This document shows positions 37,819 through 46,595 of a stretch of DNA of 64,000 nt, piece by piece. Position 1 is the first letter of the stretch, and every line of letters starts with the position of its first letter. Source of the DNA: Acidimicrobiales bacterium. Its GTDB lineage: Bacteria; Actinomycetota; Acidimicrobiia; Acidimicrobiales; RAAP-2. The notes beneath the pieces were generated by a model that saw only the letters and a list, made by a program, of their open reading frames with translations, did no database searches and was not told the DNA's origin. The stretch is taken from the NCBI GenBank assembly GCA_025362585.1, contig JANYFR010000004.1, positions 1 through 64,000 on the forward strand. The letters are read 5' to 3'. The position numbers and the translations under genes are program-made.

Positions 37819-39291
37819 ATGGCTACTGGTGACCAACTGCAGAGGCTGGGTGGCCGCAAGAAACTGACGCTGAAGGACGCGGTGGCCCAGTCAGTTGGAC
37901 TCATGGGGCCGGTCTTCTCGATCGCCTTCCTGGTGCCGCTCCTCGTGGGCCTCAATGCGTCGGGCCGCGGCGCCGGCAACGCGGCAGCCCTCTCAGTCCT
38001 GATCGCGGCCGTCGGGGTCGTCGGACTCGGTTGGATCGTCGCGGAGTACACCCGTAAGATCCAGGCTGCGGGCTCGCTTTACGACTACGTCACCGACGGT
38101 CTCGGTGGACGGGTCGGTTCGGCCGCGGGCTGGCTCTACTACACCGGAATCATTGCGCTCGGTTCGGCGATCCTGCCAATGATCGGCGGCACCATTCACG
38201 ACACGATTCTGACCGAGTTCAGCGTCGAGCCGTTTCCCCAGTTGGTGTGGGATATCCTCTTGCTCCTCCTGGTGGCGTTGGTCATGTACCTGGGCGTGGC
38301 CCTGTCGACCAGGTTGCAGTTAATCCTCGCGCTTATTTCTCTCAGCGTGGTCGCAGTCTTCTCGATCTTCGTCATCGTCCAGAGCAGTGGCGTACACCAC
38401 GTCGCTGCCGGTTTCTCGCCCAACAGCTCGCCGACGCACTGGAGTGGCGTGCTCTTCGGCGTGCTCTACGGGGTGCTCCTCTTCACCGGCTTCGAGACCT
38501 CGGCCAACCTCGGTGAAGAGACCGAACACCCTCGGCGTGACATTCCCCGAGCCGTCCTCTTCTCGGTGCTGGCAATTGGCGGCTTCTACATCGTTGCGAC
38601 GTTCGCCCAGATTTCGGGCTTCCATTTCAACCTCACGACCCTCTCGAAGAACGCCGGTGCGCCACTGTTCACGCTCGCGGGACCGAAGGCCGCCGGCGGT
38701 TACGCCACGGTGGCGATGCGCCGCATCGTCGAACTCGTCGTCATCTTTGACATGATTGCCGTGCTCGTGGGCTGCGCCGTGTCCGCGTCGCGCGGTGTCT
38801 TCGCCATGGCGCGCGACAGTCGACTGCCGCGTTCCTTTGGCAAAATATCCGCCAAAGGAACACCGACGGGAGCGAGCAACGTCGTCATGGTGGTGTACGC
38901 CGTCGTTATTGTGCTCACCGTGACGACGTCGATTTTCGCTATCAAAGGACTTCCTCACTACGTTGCGATCTTTAGCTGGTTCTCGACGTACGGCGCCTTC
39001 GCCATCGCGGTGATCTACTTGCTGATTTCGGTCGGGGCACTCGTTGGACTGAAGGATCGCGGAAAGACGGTACCGCTCTACCTGGCGAGCTCGGTCGGCT
39101 TCCTCGTCACCGCGGGGGCGATCTTTGGATCGATCTACAAGGTCACGGCGCCGACGATCTGGGCGCCGTACGCGGCGGGCGCAATCTTGTTCGTTGGCTT
39201 GATTGCGGCATTCTCAATGAAGAACACCTCGCGCGCCAGTTCCAACTTCTCGTTGCTCATCGAGTCCGAGCAGGGTCCGCTCAAGCTGTAG
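37819..39291 (+). CDS. APC-family amino-acid/amine permease
   Basis: MATGDQLQRLGGRKKLTLKDAVAQSVGLMGPVFSIAFLVPLL...GFETSANLGEETEHPRRDIPRAVLFSVL; many TM segments. Confidence 0.88.
   Translation: MATGDQLQRLGGRKKLTLKDAVAQSVGLMGPVFSIAFLVPLLVGLNASGRGAGNAAALSVLIAAVGVVGLGWIVAEYTRKIQAAGSLYDYVTDGLGGRVGSAAGWLYYTGIIALGSAILPMIGGTIHDTILTEFSVEPFPQLVWDILLLLLVALVMYLGVALSTRLQLILALISLSVVAVFSIFVIVQSSGVHHVAAGFSPNSSPTHWSGVLFGVLYGVLLFTGFETSANLGEETEHPRRDIPRAVLFSVLAIGGFYIVATFAQISGFHFNLTTLSKNAGAPLFTLAGPKAAGGYATVAMRRIVELVVIFDMIAVLVGCAVSASRGVFAMARDSRLPRSFGKISAKGTPTGASNVVMVVYAVVIVLTVTTSIFAIKGLPHYVAIFSWFSTYGAFAIAVIYLLISVGALVGLKDRGKTVPLYLASSVGFLVTAGAIFGSIYKVTAPTIWAPYAAGAILFVGLIAAFSMKNTSRASSNFSLLIESEQGPLKL
38831..38861. 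repeat. Perfect 11-bp inverted repeat (9-nt loop) inside the permease CDS
   Basis: GTTCCTTTGGC-aaaatatcc-GCCAAAGGAAC. Confidence 0.7.
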
Positions 39292-39335
39292 GGAGCCGAA
39301 CAGCGTTCGGCGGGTCGCCGATTAGCCTTCGGTCG

Positions 39336-39845
39336 ATGGTGCTACGACTCCGGCCCTACACCGTTGACGACGAGCAAGAAGCCGTCGCGGCGCACGAGCT
39401 CGCGCGCCTCGATCAATCGCAATTCTTGCTGGGCTGGGAGCCCTCGATGGCCTGGGTCGACTTCATCGAGAGCATCCGGACCCAGCGCCTCGGACTCGAC
39501 CTCTCCGAATACCGAGTGCGGGGCTGTCAGCTCGTCGCGGACCTCGACGGCGAACTGGTCGGCCGCGCGTCAGTCCGTTTTGAGCTCAATGAGTTCTTCG
39601 CGACGAAGGGCGGTCACATTGGCTACGTCGTACTGCCCCAGCATCGTCGTCGGGGCTTCGCCACCGAGATTCTTCGTCAAGCGCTCGTGATTGCTCGCGA
39701 TCACGGCGTCGCACCCGCGCTGCTGATTTGCGACGACGACAACCTGGGATCGGCGACAGCAATTGAGCGCTGCGGCGGAGTCCTGGAGGCAGTCGAAATG
39801 CCCACCGACGGGGACCGTCTGATTCGTCGGTACTGGATAGCTTGA
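39336..39845 (+). CDS. GNAT-family N-acetyltransferase
   Basis: GRASVRFELNEFFATKGGHIGYVVLPQHRRRGFATEILRQALVIARDHG. Confidence 0.88.
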   Translation: MVLRLRPYTVDDEQEAVAAHELARLDQSQFLLGWEPSMAWVDFIESIRTQRLGLDLSEYRVRGCQLVADLDGELVGRASVRFELNEFFATKGGHIGYVVLPQHRRRGFATEILRQALVIARDHGVAPALLICDDDNLGSATAIERCGGVLEAVEMPTDGDRLIRRYWIA

Positions 39846-39886
39846 GCGATCATCTCGAGCCCGACGAACCGGGCGCTCTGGCGCTC

Positions 39887-40447
39887 TCACTTCTGGGTCG
39901 TCACGTAGATCACCGCGGTGGGGGAGTGCGTGTTGTTGGTCGCGAAGGACGTGACGGTGATGACGTAGTTCGTGTGGCGAAGCAATCCGGTGAAACTCCC
40001 CGAGGTGGTGCTGAGGAGTCTGCCGCGATGTTGGGGGCCACCGCTGGAAGTCTCCACCGCTTGCAAGGCGAAGAAGCTCAGTCCGTTGCTGTACGTGTCG
40101 CTCGAGGTCCACGCGACGTAAATCGCGTGCGACGTGACGAGCGTCGTTCGCAAGTTTCGGACCTGCGTAGGCGCTCGCTTCATGGTGGGGGAGAGCTGGA
40201 GGACGGCGATAAGAACCGCCACGACCGCGAGGACGCCGAGAATCGTGATCCTTCGCGGAGCCCGGCTCTTCACGATCTCTTCCATTGCGGCCCGGTTGAA
40301 GGGCATGCCGCCGATCGTGAGCGGCGCCTCGGCGTTCTGACGAGGGATCTGGCGCGTCGCGGAGAAGTCGACGCCGCAGCGCGCACAGCGCACTGATCCC
40401 TTGACGTTCTCCTCAAAACAGTCGGGACAGACGACGATCGAGCTCAC
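39887..40447 (-). CDS. Hypothetical zinc-ribbon protein with TM and fibronectin-III-like C-terminus
   Basis: VCPDCFEENVKGSVRCARCGVDFS; one TM; C-terminal Ser/Thr-rich beta-type region. Start approximate. Confidence 0.55.
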   Translation of the reverse strand: MSSIVVCPDCFEENVKGSVRCARCGVDFSATRQIPRQNAEAPLTIGGMPFNRAAMEEIVKSRAPRRITILGVLAVVAVLIAVLQLSPTMKRAPTQVRNLRTTLVTSHAIYVAWTSSDTYSNGLSFFALQAVETSSGGPQHRGRLLSTTSGSFTGLLRHTNYVITVTSFATNNTHSPTAVIYVTTQK

Positions 40448-40508
40448 GGGCCGCAGTCTCTCACTCTCGCCGAGCGATGTTTCGCCGTCGACACGTCGCC
40501 GCGTGCGG

Positions 40509-40868
40509 CTAATGGGCGACTGTGGTCCCAACGACGAACGCACCGGCGCAGAGCAGTGGGGTAGAGAGAATCAGAGCGAGTGAGGAGCGCCAGTGGTGTT
40601 CTCGCTGAAGGACGGCCGGTATCGCGAAGGCGGAAGAGAACGTCGTCAGTCCCCCACAGAATCCCGTGAGGATCACTGACTGCAGTTGCCTGTCGGCGAA
40701 GGTCGTCAACGAGTACAGGGAGATTCCGGCGATGAAGGTGCCCACGACGTTCGCCGCGACCGTCGCCCAGGGTCGGAGCGTCGGATCATGACGTCGCACG
40801 AGGTACTCGGCAAGGAAGCGGACGACGCAGCCAAGCGCTCCGGCGACGGTGACCAGGAGCAGCGTCAC
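40509..40868 (-). CDS. crcB: Fluoride exporter Fluc/CrcB
   Basis: VAGALGCVVRFLAEYLVRR...WATVAANVVGTFIAG...ILTGFCGGLTTFSSAF. Confidence 0.9.
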   Translation of the reverse strand: MTLLLVTVAGALGCVVRFLAEYLVRRHDPTLRPWATVAANVVGTFIAGISLYSLTTFADRQLQSVILTGFCGGLTTFSSAFAIPAVLQREHHWRSSLALILSTPLLCAGAFVVGTTVAH

Positions 40869-41335
40869 CGCGCAAACCTCAGTAGTCCGAGCCACGCCGC
40901 AAAAACGCCGCTGAGGATGGCCCCTGCGGCGACGCTGAGGCATCCGGCAATGGAATAGTGCCACAGGACGGATAAATCGACAAAGAGGCCCGAATAGGAC
41001 GTTAGGCCACCAAAGAACCCGGTGATCAGCAGGAGTCGAATCGGATCATTCGGATCGTGGCCCCGCAAGCGCCCACGCAGTAATCGCGTCGCGACGAACA
41101 CGCCGACGAAATTGATGGTGAGCAGGACCCACGGGACGTAGTAGATCCAACTTTTCTGAAGTTGCAGGGGTGCGTAACCGGTCCAGCCCGTGAACTGCCG
41201 CTGGTGGTCGTCGATCTTCGACAGAAGATCGCGTAACAACGTGCCGAACGCGCCACCCGACGCCACCATGATCAGCGCAAGCACAAACTGTCGCGGACTG
41301 AGCGAGGTGTTAGGGCGCATGGGTACTCTGAACAT
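40865..41335 (-). CDS. crcB: Fluoride exporter Fluc/CrcB, second paralog
   Basis: ASGGAFGTLLRDLL...LLTINFVGVFVATRLL...LLITGFFGGLTSYSGLFVDL. 4-bp overlap with the other copy. N-terminal start approximate. Confidence 0.82.
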   Translation of the reverse strand: MFRVPMRPNTSLSPRQFVLALIMVASGGAFGTLLRDLLSKIDDHQRQFTGWTGYAPLQLQKSWIYYVPWVLLTINFVGVFVATRLLRGRLRGHDPNDPIRLLLITGFFGGLTSYSGLFVDLSVLWHYSIAGCLSVAAGAILSGVFAAWLGLLRFAR

Positions 41336-41463
41336 ACTGGAGGCCCTAATGTCCAGAGAGCGGAGGGAGGGGCCGAATTGGGCCGTGCAACCTTCGGATT
41401 CGGAGATTTCGCGTTAACTTTACATAACGTACATTATCGGCGAATTGTTGTGGAATTGCTGTT

Positions 41464-41871
41464 ATGATTGGAATCATGCGTCGGCTACTCTGTGCTGCAG
41501 TTTTTGTGGCCTCCACTCTTGGAGTCATGGCACTGCCGGCCGCGGCCGATCCAATTCCCAATCGAGTCTCGTTGTCGTTCGACTACAGCGACAATGACAT
41601 AGCGGCGTCGGTCAGCAAGGGATCGTTCAACATCATCGTGAACGTGCTGCCCGAACACGCCACGGGCCTGATTCGAATGGTGGCAGTCGCGCCCGCGGGC
41701 GCCAACGTGAACAATCTGGTCTGCTCCTTCCAGTGGATCTCCAAGAGCCAGTCGGAGTGTTCCTTCGATTTCACGGCGACCGGGGTGTGGGGGGTACACG
41801 CCCAGTACCAGGTAGTGCCAAAGACTGACGTCGTTTCCTCGGCGGTCACGAATCTGCGCGTCGGCGACTAG
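41464..41871 (+). CDS. Secreted hypothetical protein
   Basis: Signal peptide MRRLLCAAVFVASTLGVMALPAAADP, beta-rich remainder. Confidence 0.6.
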   Translation: MIGIMRRLLCAAVFVASTLGVMALPAAADPIPNRVSLSFDYSDNDIAASVSKGSFNIIVNVLPEHATGLIRMVAVAPAGANVNNLVCSFQWISKSQSECSFDFTATGVWGVHAQYQVVPKTDVVSSAVTNLRVGD

Positions 41872-42047
41872 GTCTTCGGCCTCCGAGCCGCAATAGTTCA
41901 CGTCAACTGGGTTGACCGTTGCAGAGTTGCGCTCACGATGAGGCTCGACGAGATTGCCGCTCGACCGGTGACGGAACGCCGCTTAGTTGTGTGCCACGTG
42001 CGAGCGTCCCATCCCTTCCGGACTCGTACTGTCCTACACTTCGACGA

Positions 42048-42815
42048 ATGAACTCTCTCTTTGACGTACAGGGCAAGGTGGTGTTGGTGACCGGCGGTAG
42101 TCGCGGCATTGGCGAGATGATCGCGCGCGGATTCATCGATGCCGGCGCGAAGGTCTACATCTCGTCTCGTAAGGCCGAGGTCGGCGAGTCGCTCGCGCAG
42201 GAACTCTCTGCGATGGGATCGTGCACGTCACTGCCGGCGGACCTGTCCAAGGAGTCCGAGTGCCAACGCCTCGCGAGCGAGCTCACGGCGCGAGAAGCTC
42301 ATCTCGACGTACTCGTCAACAACGCGGGCGCGACCTGGGGCGCCTCGATGGCCGACTACGACGAGGCGGCGTGGGAGCGGGTTCTGGCGCTCAACGTGAA
42401 GGGCGTGTTCCACATGACCAAGTTCCTGCGACCCCTGCTAGAGGCCCAGGCCACCGCCGCGCTGCCGTCGCGGGTCATCAACATTGGCTCTATTGACGGC
42501 ATACACGTTCCGTCGATGGAGACCTTCGCCTACTCGGCGTCGAAGGCAGCGGTGCACCAATTGACTCGTCACCTCGCCAAGCAGCTGGCGCCGAAGGTGA
42601 CCGTGAACGCCATCGCCCCTGGCCCCTTCGAGTCCAAGATGATGCACTCGACGCTCGAGGCCTTCGGCGACGATATTGCCAGGGCGGCACCGATGAAGCG
42701 AATCGGCCAACCCTCCGACATGGCCGGAGCGGCGATTTTCCTGGCGTCACCGGCAGCGAGTTACATCACCGGCGTGGTGCTACCGGTCGACGGGGGTATC
42801 GCGACGTTGGCCTAA
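42048..42815 (+). CDS. SDR-family oxidoreductase
   Basis: GKVVLVTGGSRGIGEMIARGFIDAGAKVYISSRK...VNNAGATWGA...YSASKAAVHQLTRHLA. Confidence 0.9.
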   Translation: MNSLFDVQGKVVLVTGGSRGIGEMIARGFIDAGAKVYISSRKAEVGESLAQELSAMGSCTSLPADLSKESECQRLASELTAREAHLDVLVNNAGATWGASMADYDEAAWERVLALNVKGVFHMTKFLRPLLEAQATAALPSRVINIGSIDGIHVPSMETFAYSASKAAVHQLTRHLAKQLAPKVTVNAIAPGPFESKMMHSTLEAFGDDIARAAPMKRIGQPSDMAGAAIFLASPAASYITGVVLPVDGGIATLA

Positions 42816-44149
42816 CCGGCCGGTTGCGTGCCGAGCGTCACCTTGAGCGACAAGTGCGTGGCACCGCGCACGATGTGCAGCGTGACCGTGTCGCCGGGGT
42901 GTAAGACCGAGATCAGACTGCTCACGTCCTGGGCGCCGGCGACCGACGTGGCGTTGATTGCTACGATGACGTCGCCCTGCTTCAGTCCGGCGCTCGCGGC
43001 GCCGCTGCCCGAAATGACACTCATGACCACCGCACCGGCCGAAACCGTAAACCCGTACTGGGCCCGCAGCGAGGGCGTCATGGACATAATTTCGACACCG
43101 ATGAAGGCGTGGTGATTAACGACGCTCTCCCCCGCTTCGAGCTTCTTCAACAGCGACTCGATCGTCGCGACTGGAATGGCGAAACCAATGTTCTGGGCAC
43201 TCGTGCCGTCGGGCAGCGATCCGGCGACCGCGGTGTTCATCCCTATGACGTCACCGTGGGCGTCCAGCAAAGGTCCACCGGAGTTACCGGGATTGATCGC
43301 CGCGTCGGTTTGAATCATGTTGTTCAACGTCTCCGACGACGACGTGGAGCCCGCCGTGACGGTCCGTCCCAGGGCGGACACGATGCCCTGGGTCACCGTT
43401 GGCGTCCCGGCCGCGAGACCGAGGGCGTTGCCAATGGCGACCACCGCGTCACCGACGACCAGTGCGTTCGAGTTACCAAAGGTGACCGACGGCAGCCCGG
43501 TGGTGCTGTTGATGCGAATGAGCGCGACGTCGTCAATGGGGTTGGTGCCAATGAGCGTCGCCGGAAGAGCTTTGGTTGAACCGGTGCGGGTCACGGTGAT
43601 GGTGCCGCCCCCCACCGCGGCGGCGATCACGTGATTATTCGTAATGACGTAGCCGTTGGCGGAGATAATCATGCCGGTGCCTTGATCCTCGGTCCCCTGA
43701 CCCTTCACGTCAATGGACACAATCGACGGCTCGACCCTTTGCACGAGGCTCGGTATGGTCAGGCCGCTCGGCAACACGGCTGCGCCCGGAGCATCGTTGT
43801 TCGACGTGACCGGAATTGTGCCGTTGTTCGACGAGGAGGCGTAGTGACCGGCGAGCCCACCGACGAGAGCGGCCACGAGCAGTAGGGAGATCCGACTTGA
43901 CCACATGGTTCGCTTGCCGCGGTCCTGAGACGCCAAGGGCGTCTCATCAATCGGCGCGATCGCGGCGTGGCTCACTGGTTCGGAGAGTGCCTCGGGAGCG
44001 ACGCCGAGAGCGCCAGCGACGACGGCGCCGAACGGCTCATTCGAAACGGTCGAGTCGACTCCGACGGTAGTGTGCTCTCCCGGCGACATCGGAAGTTCGA
44101 TTCCTTCGTCGACAGAGGCGCCCGAAGGGCCATTTGGATGATCGCTCAC
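42812..44149 (-). CDS. Trypsin-like serine protease with PDZ domain (HtrA/DegP family)
   Basis: GMIISANGYVITNNHVIAAA...DDVALIRINS...TDAAINPGNSGGPLLDAHGDVIGMNTAV; C-terminal PDZ; N-terminal TM. Confidence 0.92.
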   Translation of the reverse strand: MSDHPNGPSGASVDEGIELPMSPGEHTTVGVDSTVSNEPFGAVVAGALGVAPEALSEPVSHAAIAPIDETPLASQDRGKRTMWSSRISLLLVAALVGGLAGHYASSSNNGTIPVTSNNDAPGAAVLPSGLTIPSLVQRVEPSIVSIDVKGQGTEDQGTGMIISANGYVITNNHVIAAAVGGGTITVTRTGSTKALPATLIGTNPIDDVALIRINSTTGLPSVTFGNSNALVVGDAVVAIGNALGLAAGTPTVTQGIVSALGRTVTAGSTSSSETLNNMIQTDAAINPGNSGGPLLDAHGDVIGMNTAVAGSLPDGTSAQNIGFAIPVATIESLLKKLEAGESVVNHHAFIGVEIMSMTPSLRAQYGFTVSAGAVVMSVISGSGAASAGLKQGDVIVAINATSVAGAQDVSSLISVLHPGDTVTLHIVRGATHLSLKVTLGTQPAG

Positions 44150-44236
44150 CGAGCCATGCTAGGCACTGGTTTCTAAACTTGGCCTCAACCCGGGAGAAAT
44201 GTTTGTTCATTGGTGAGCGACTAGATTAGAGACCCT

Positions 44237-45625
44237 ATGTCGCGTCGCATTGAGATTGAAATCACCAGTCTGAAGGGTGACGTGGCCACGTGGCGCGCCG
44301 CGGGAGCAAAACTTCCCAAGGGAGTCCTCAGCGCGGCGCTGGTACCCGGTGGCGCAGTGGTCGGCAACGTCTATCGCGCCGACGTCGAACAGTACATGGA
44401 GGGCATTGAGATCCTCTCGGTCATGGCCCCGAAGACCGCTTCGCCCGTGGACCCGCGAAACGAGCGCGTCGAAATGATTCCCACCGTGAAACAGGGCCCC
44501 GACGTCGTGGTCACCTACGCCCCGAAGGGGCGCGGCGGCCCCCGTCGAGAGGGAGGACGCGACGGTGGACCAGGTCGTCGCGAAGGAGGACCCAGTCGTC
44601 GTGAAGGCGGCCCTGGGCGTCGAGAAGGATCCGAGGGACGAGAGTCCGGACCTGCTCGACGAGAGTCGGGCGCCAGTCGCCGTGCACCGAGCGAAGCACG
44701 TGCGGACAGCGCGGGCCACACCGACAGCCCGAAGCGACCGGCCGGCCGATCAGCCTCGACAGAGCGCACGACCCCCACTGGAGACGAACGAGCGGCCCGT
44801 GGTCCACGGAGTGACCGGCCAGCGCGATCGGCCCGACCGGATCGTTCGAACCCCGGACAGCCGCCGATGTCGACCACTCATCGAAACGCCCTCCTCGCAA
44901 CGCTCTCGCCCGAACAGCTGCCCGTGGCTGAGCAGCTCTTGCGTGGTGGCATGCCCGCCGTCCGTACGGCAGTCGCCGAGCAAAACAAAAACGCCACGGC
45001 GCAAGGTCGACCCACTATCGACGCCGTCACTATCGACCGGATTGCCGAGGAGCTTCTGGGAAAGACGAACCTCGCCCTCTGGAAGGACCGCGCGACCGGC
45101 GCCATCGGAGCCGGCCGGGAGTTGCGTTTGCGCGATCTGCGGGCCGTCGTCACTTCCGCCAAGACCGTCTCACTCGATGACGATGCTCGCACTCAGTTAA
45201 AGGAGCTGCAGGTTGCGCTCACGGCCCGACTCGAACACCTGCGTACGCAGTGGAACGAGCGGCTCGAAGCGGCCGTGAGTTCCAAGAACGTGCGAGAGGC
45301 GCTGGGACTCGTCGCTCGACCACCGGACATGTCGACCCGGGTCAGCGCCGAAATGGCCGCCAAAGTCGTGGCGATCACCTCCGAGGCCCTCACCGCCGAG
45401 CAGGACCCGACGCTCTGGAAGGAGATCGTCACGTTGACGATCGATACCTCGATTAGGCGAAACGTGAAGCCCGTCGGCATACCCAGTGACGACTCGTGCA
45501 AGGCGCTCGCGATTCACAACGCCGGTGCGATACCGGAATTGGCGAAACTGCTGGGCATGAGAGTGCCGCCGCCGCCGCCCCCGACGAGGGTCGTGCGTCG
45601 ACCGGCTACGCGCCGCGCATCGTAA
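44237..45625 (+). CDS. Hypothetical protein with central Arg/Gly/Glu-rich repeats
   Basis: Long ORF; MSRRIEIEITSLKGDVATWRAAGAKLPKGVLSAALVPGGAVVG; central GPGRREGGPSRREGGPGRREG; helical C-terminus. Confidence 0.65.
   Translation: MSRRIEIEITSLKGDVATWRAAGAKLPKGVLSAALVPGGAVVGNVYRADVEQYMEGIEILSVMAPKTASPVDPRNERVEMIPTVKQGPDVVVTYAPKGRGGPRREGGRDGGPGRREGGPSRREGGPGRREGSEGRESGPARRESGASRRAPSEARADSAGHTDSPKRPAGRSASTERTTPTGDERAARGPRSDRPARSARPDRSNPGQPPMSTTHRNALLATLSPEQLPVAEQLLRGGMPAVRTAVAEQNKNATAQGRPTIDAVTIDRIAEELLGKTNLALWKDRATGAIGAGRELRLRDLRAVVTSAKTVSLDDDARTQLKELQVALTARLEHLRTQWNERLEAAVSSKNVREALGLVARPPDMSTRVSAEMAAKVVAITSEALTAEQDPTLWKEIVTLTIDTSIRRNVKPVGIPSDDSCKALAIHNAGAIPELAKLLGMRVPPPPPPTRVVRRPATRRAS
44567..44629 (+). 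repeat. Three tandem 21-nt heptapeptide-coding repeats GP(G/S)RREG
   Basis: ggaccaggtcgtcgcgaagga / ggacccagtcgtcgtgaaggc / ggccctgggcgtcgagaagga. Confidence 0.85.
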
Positions 45626-46016
45626 GCAGTCGGGCCTTCCAGCCGATTGACTCGTAGAGGGACTTCATCGCACGGTCCCCCGGCAACGCGAAGGCGTCGC
45701 GTGGCGGATCCGCGAGCGCGAGCAGGGTCGTGATCATCAATCGGGCGTCGCCCTGACGTCGACGTCCGGGTGTGACGTAAATCGCCTCAACCACAAATTC
45801 GCGAACGATGGCGAATCCCTCCGGTACGCCGTCGTGGTCGAGGACCCAAAGTTGGCCACTCGTGACGAGACGCTCGAGTAGCTCGTCGACGGAGGACTCC
45901 CCCACGAGTGTCGCCAGGAGTTCGGGGCCGCCCCGGTGACTCACCAGTCGCCGCTGCGCGTCAGTCATAAGTTTGACGAAGTCCGGCGTCGACGCGGTTG
46001 CTCGCTCGAACGTCAT
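45606..46016 (-). CDS. GNAT-family acetyltransferase
   Basis: VLDHDGVPEGFAIVREFVVEAIYVTPGRRRQGDARLMITTLLALADPP. Confidence 0.75.
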   Translation of the reverse strand: MTFERATASTPDFVKLMTDAQRRLVSHRGGPELLATLVGESSVDELLERLVTSGQLWVLDHDGVPEGFAIVREFVVEAIYVTPGRRRQGDARLMITTLLALADPPRDAFALPGDRAMKSLYESIGWKARLLTMRGA

Positions 46017-46055
46017 CGTCGTCCTTAGACTTCGTACGTTGACGTGCGGACGCCG

Positions 46056-46505
46056 TCAGACACAGTCGCGACAGAGCATCTGCGCCCTATTGGCGAGTTG
46101 GCTCGTCTTCTTAAGCAATCGACACGAGGCGCAACGGAACTCATCGTCCTGTCTCGGCAGGATTGTCTCGGCCGGGTCGATGAGCGTGTCGACCTCGCCG
46201 GGCGCCTCCTCGTCGTCCTCGGGAACCGAGGTGCGACGAATGGTCTCGGCGAGGACCTCATCGAGTGCCAGTTCGATGTCGGCGTCGTCAACGACGTCAT
46301 CGTCCTCAACCACCACCACTTCAGGCACCACATCTTCGTCCTCGACGTCCTCGACGTCCTCGACGTCGACCACCCCTTCTGGGTCATCGACCTCTTCGGC
46401 GTCGATGACGCCCTCAATGTCGTCATCAGGGACGATCTCTTCGTCGAAGCCTTCGGCGAGTTCTTCCTCGTCGAACACTTCTTCTGATTCAGCGTCACTA
46501 GACAT
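46056..46505 (-). CDS. DUF4193-like acidic protein with C-terminal zinc ribbon
   Basis: Highly acidic N-terminal region then DEFRCASCRLLKKTSQLANRAQMLCRDCV. Confidence 0.7.
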   Translation of the reverse strand: MSSDAESEEVFDEEELAEGFDEEIVPDDDIEGVIDAEEVDDPEGVVDVEDVEDVEDEDVVPEVVVVEDDDVVDDADIELALDEVLAETIRRTSVPEDDEEAPGEVDTLIDPAETILPRQDDEFRCASCRLLKKTSQLANRAQMLCRDCV

Positions 46506-46595
46506 AAGTTCCTCTTCTATAGCGCTGGAAGTGTAGAGCCTTTTCGCACGCGGGTGACCCCGATTCGCATAAAGAATCCGTAATCTCGCCATTTT

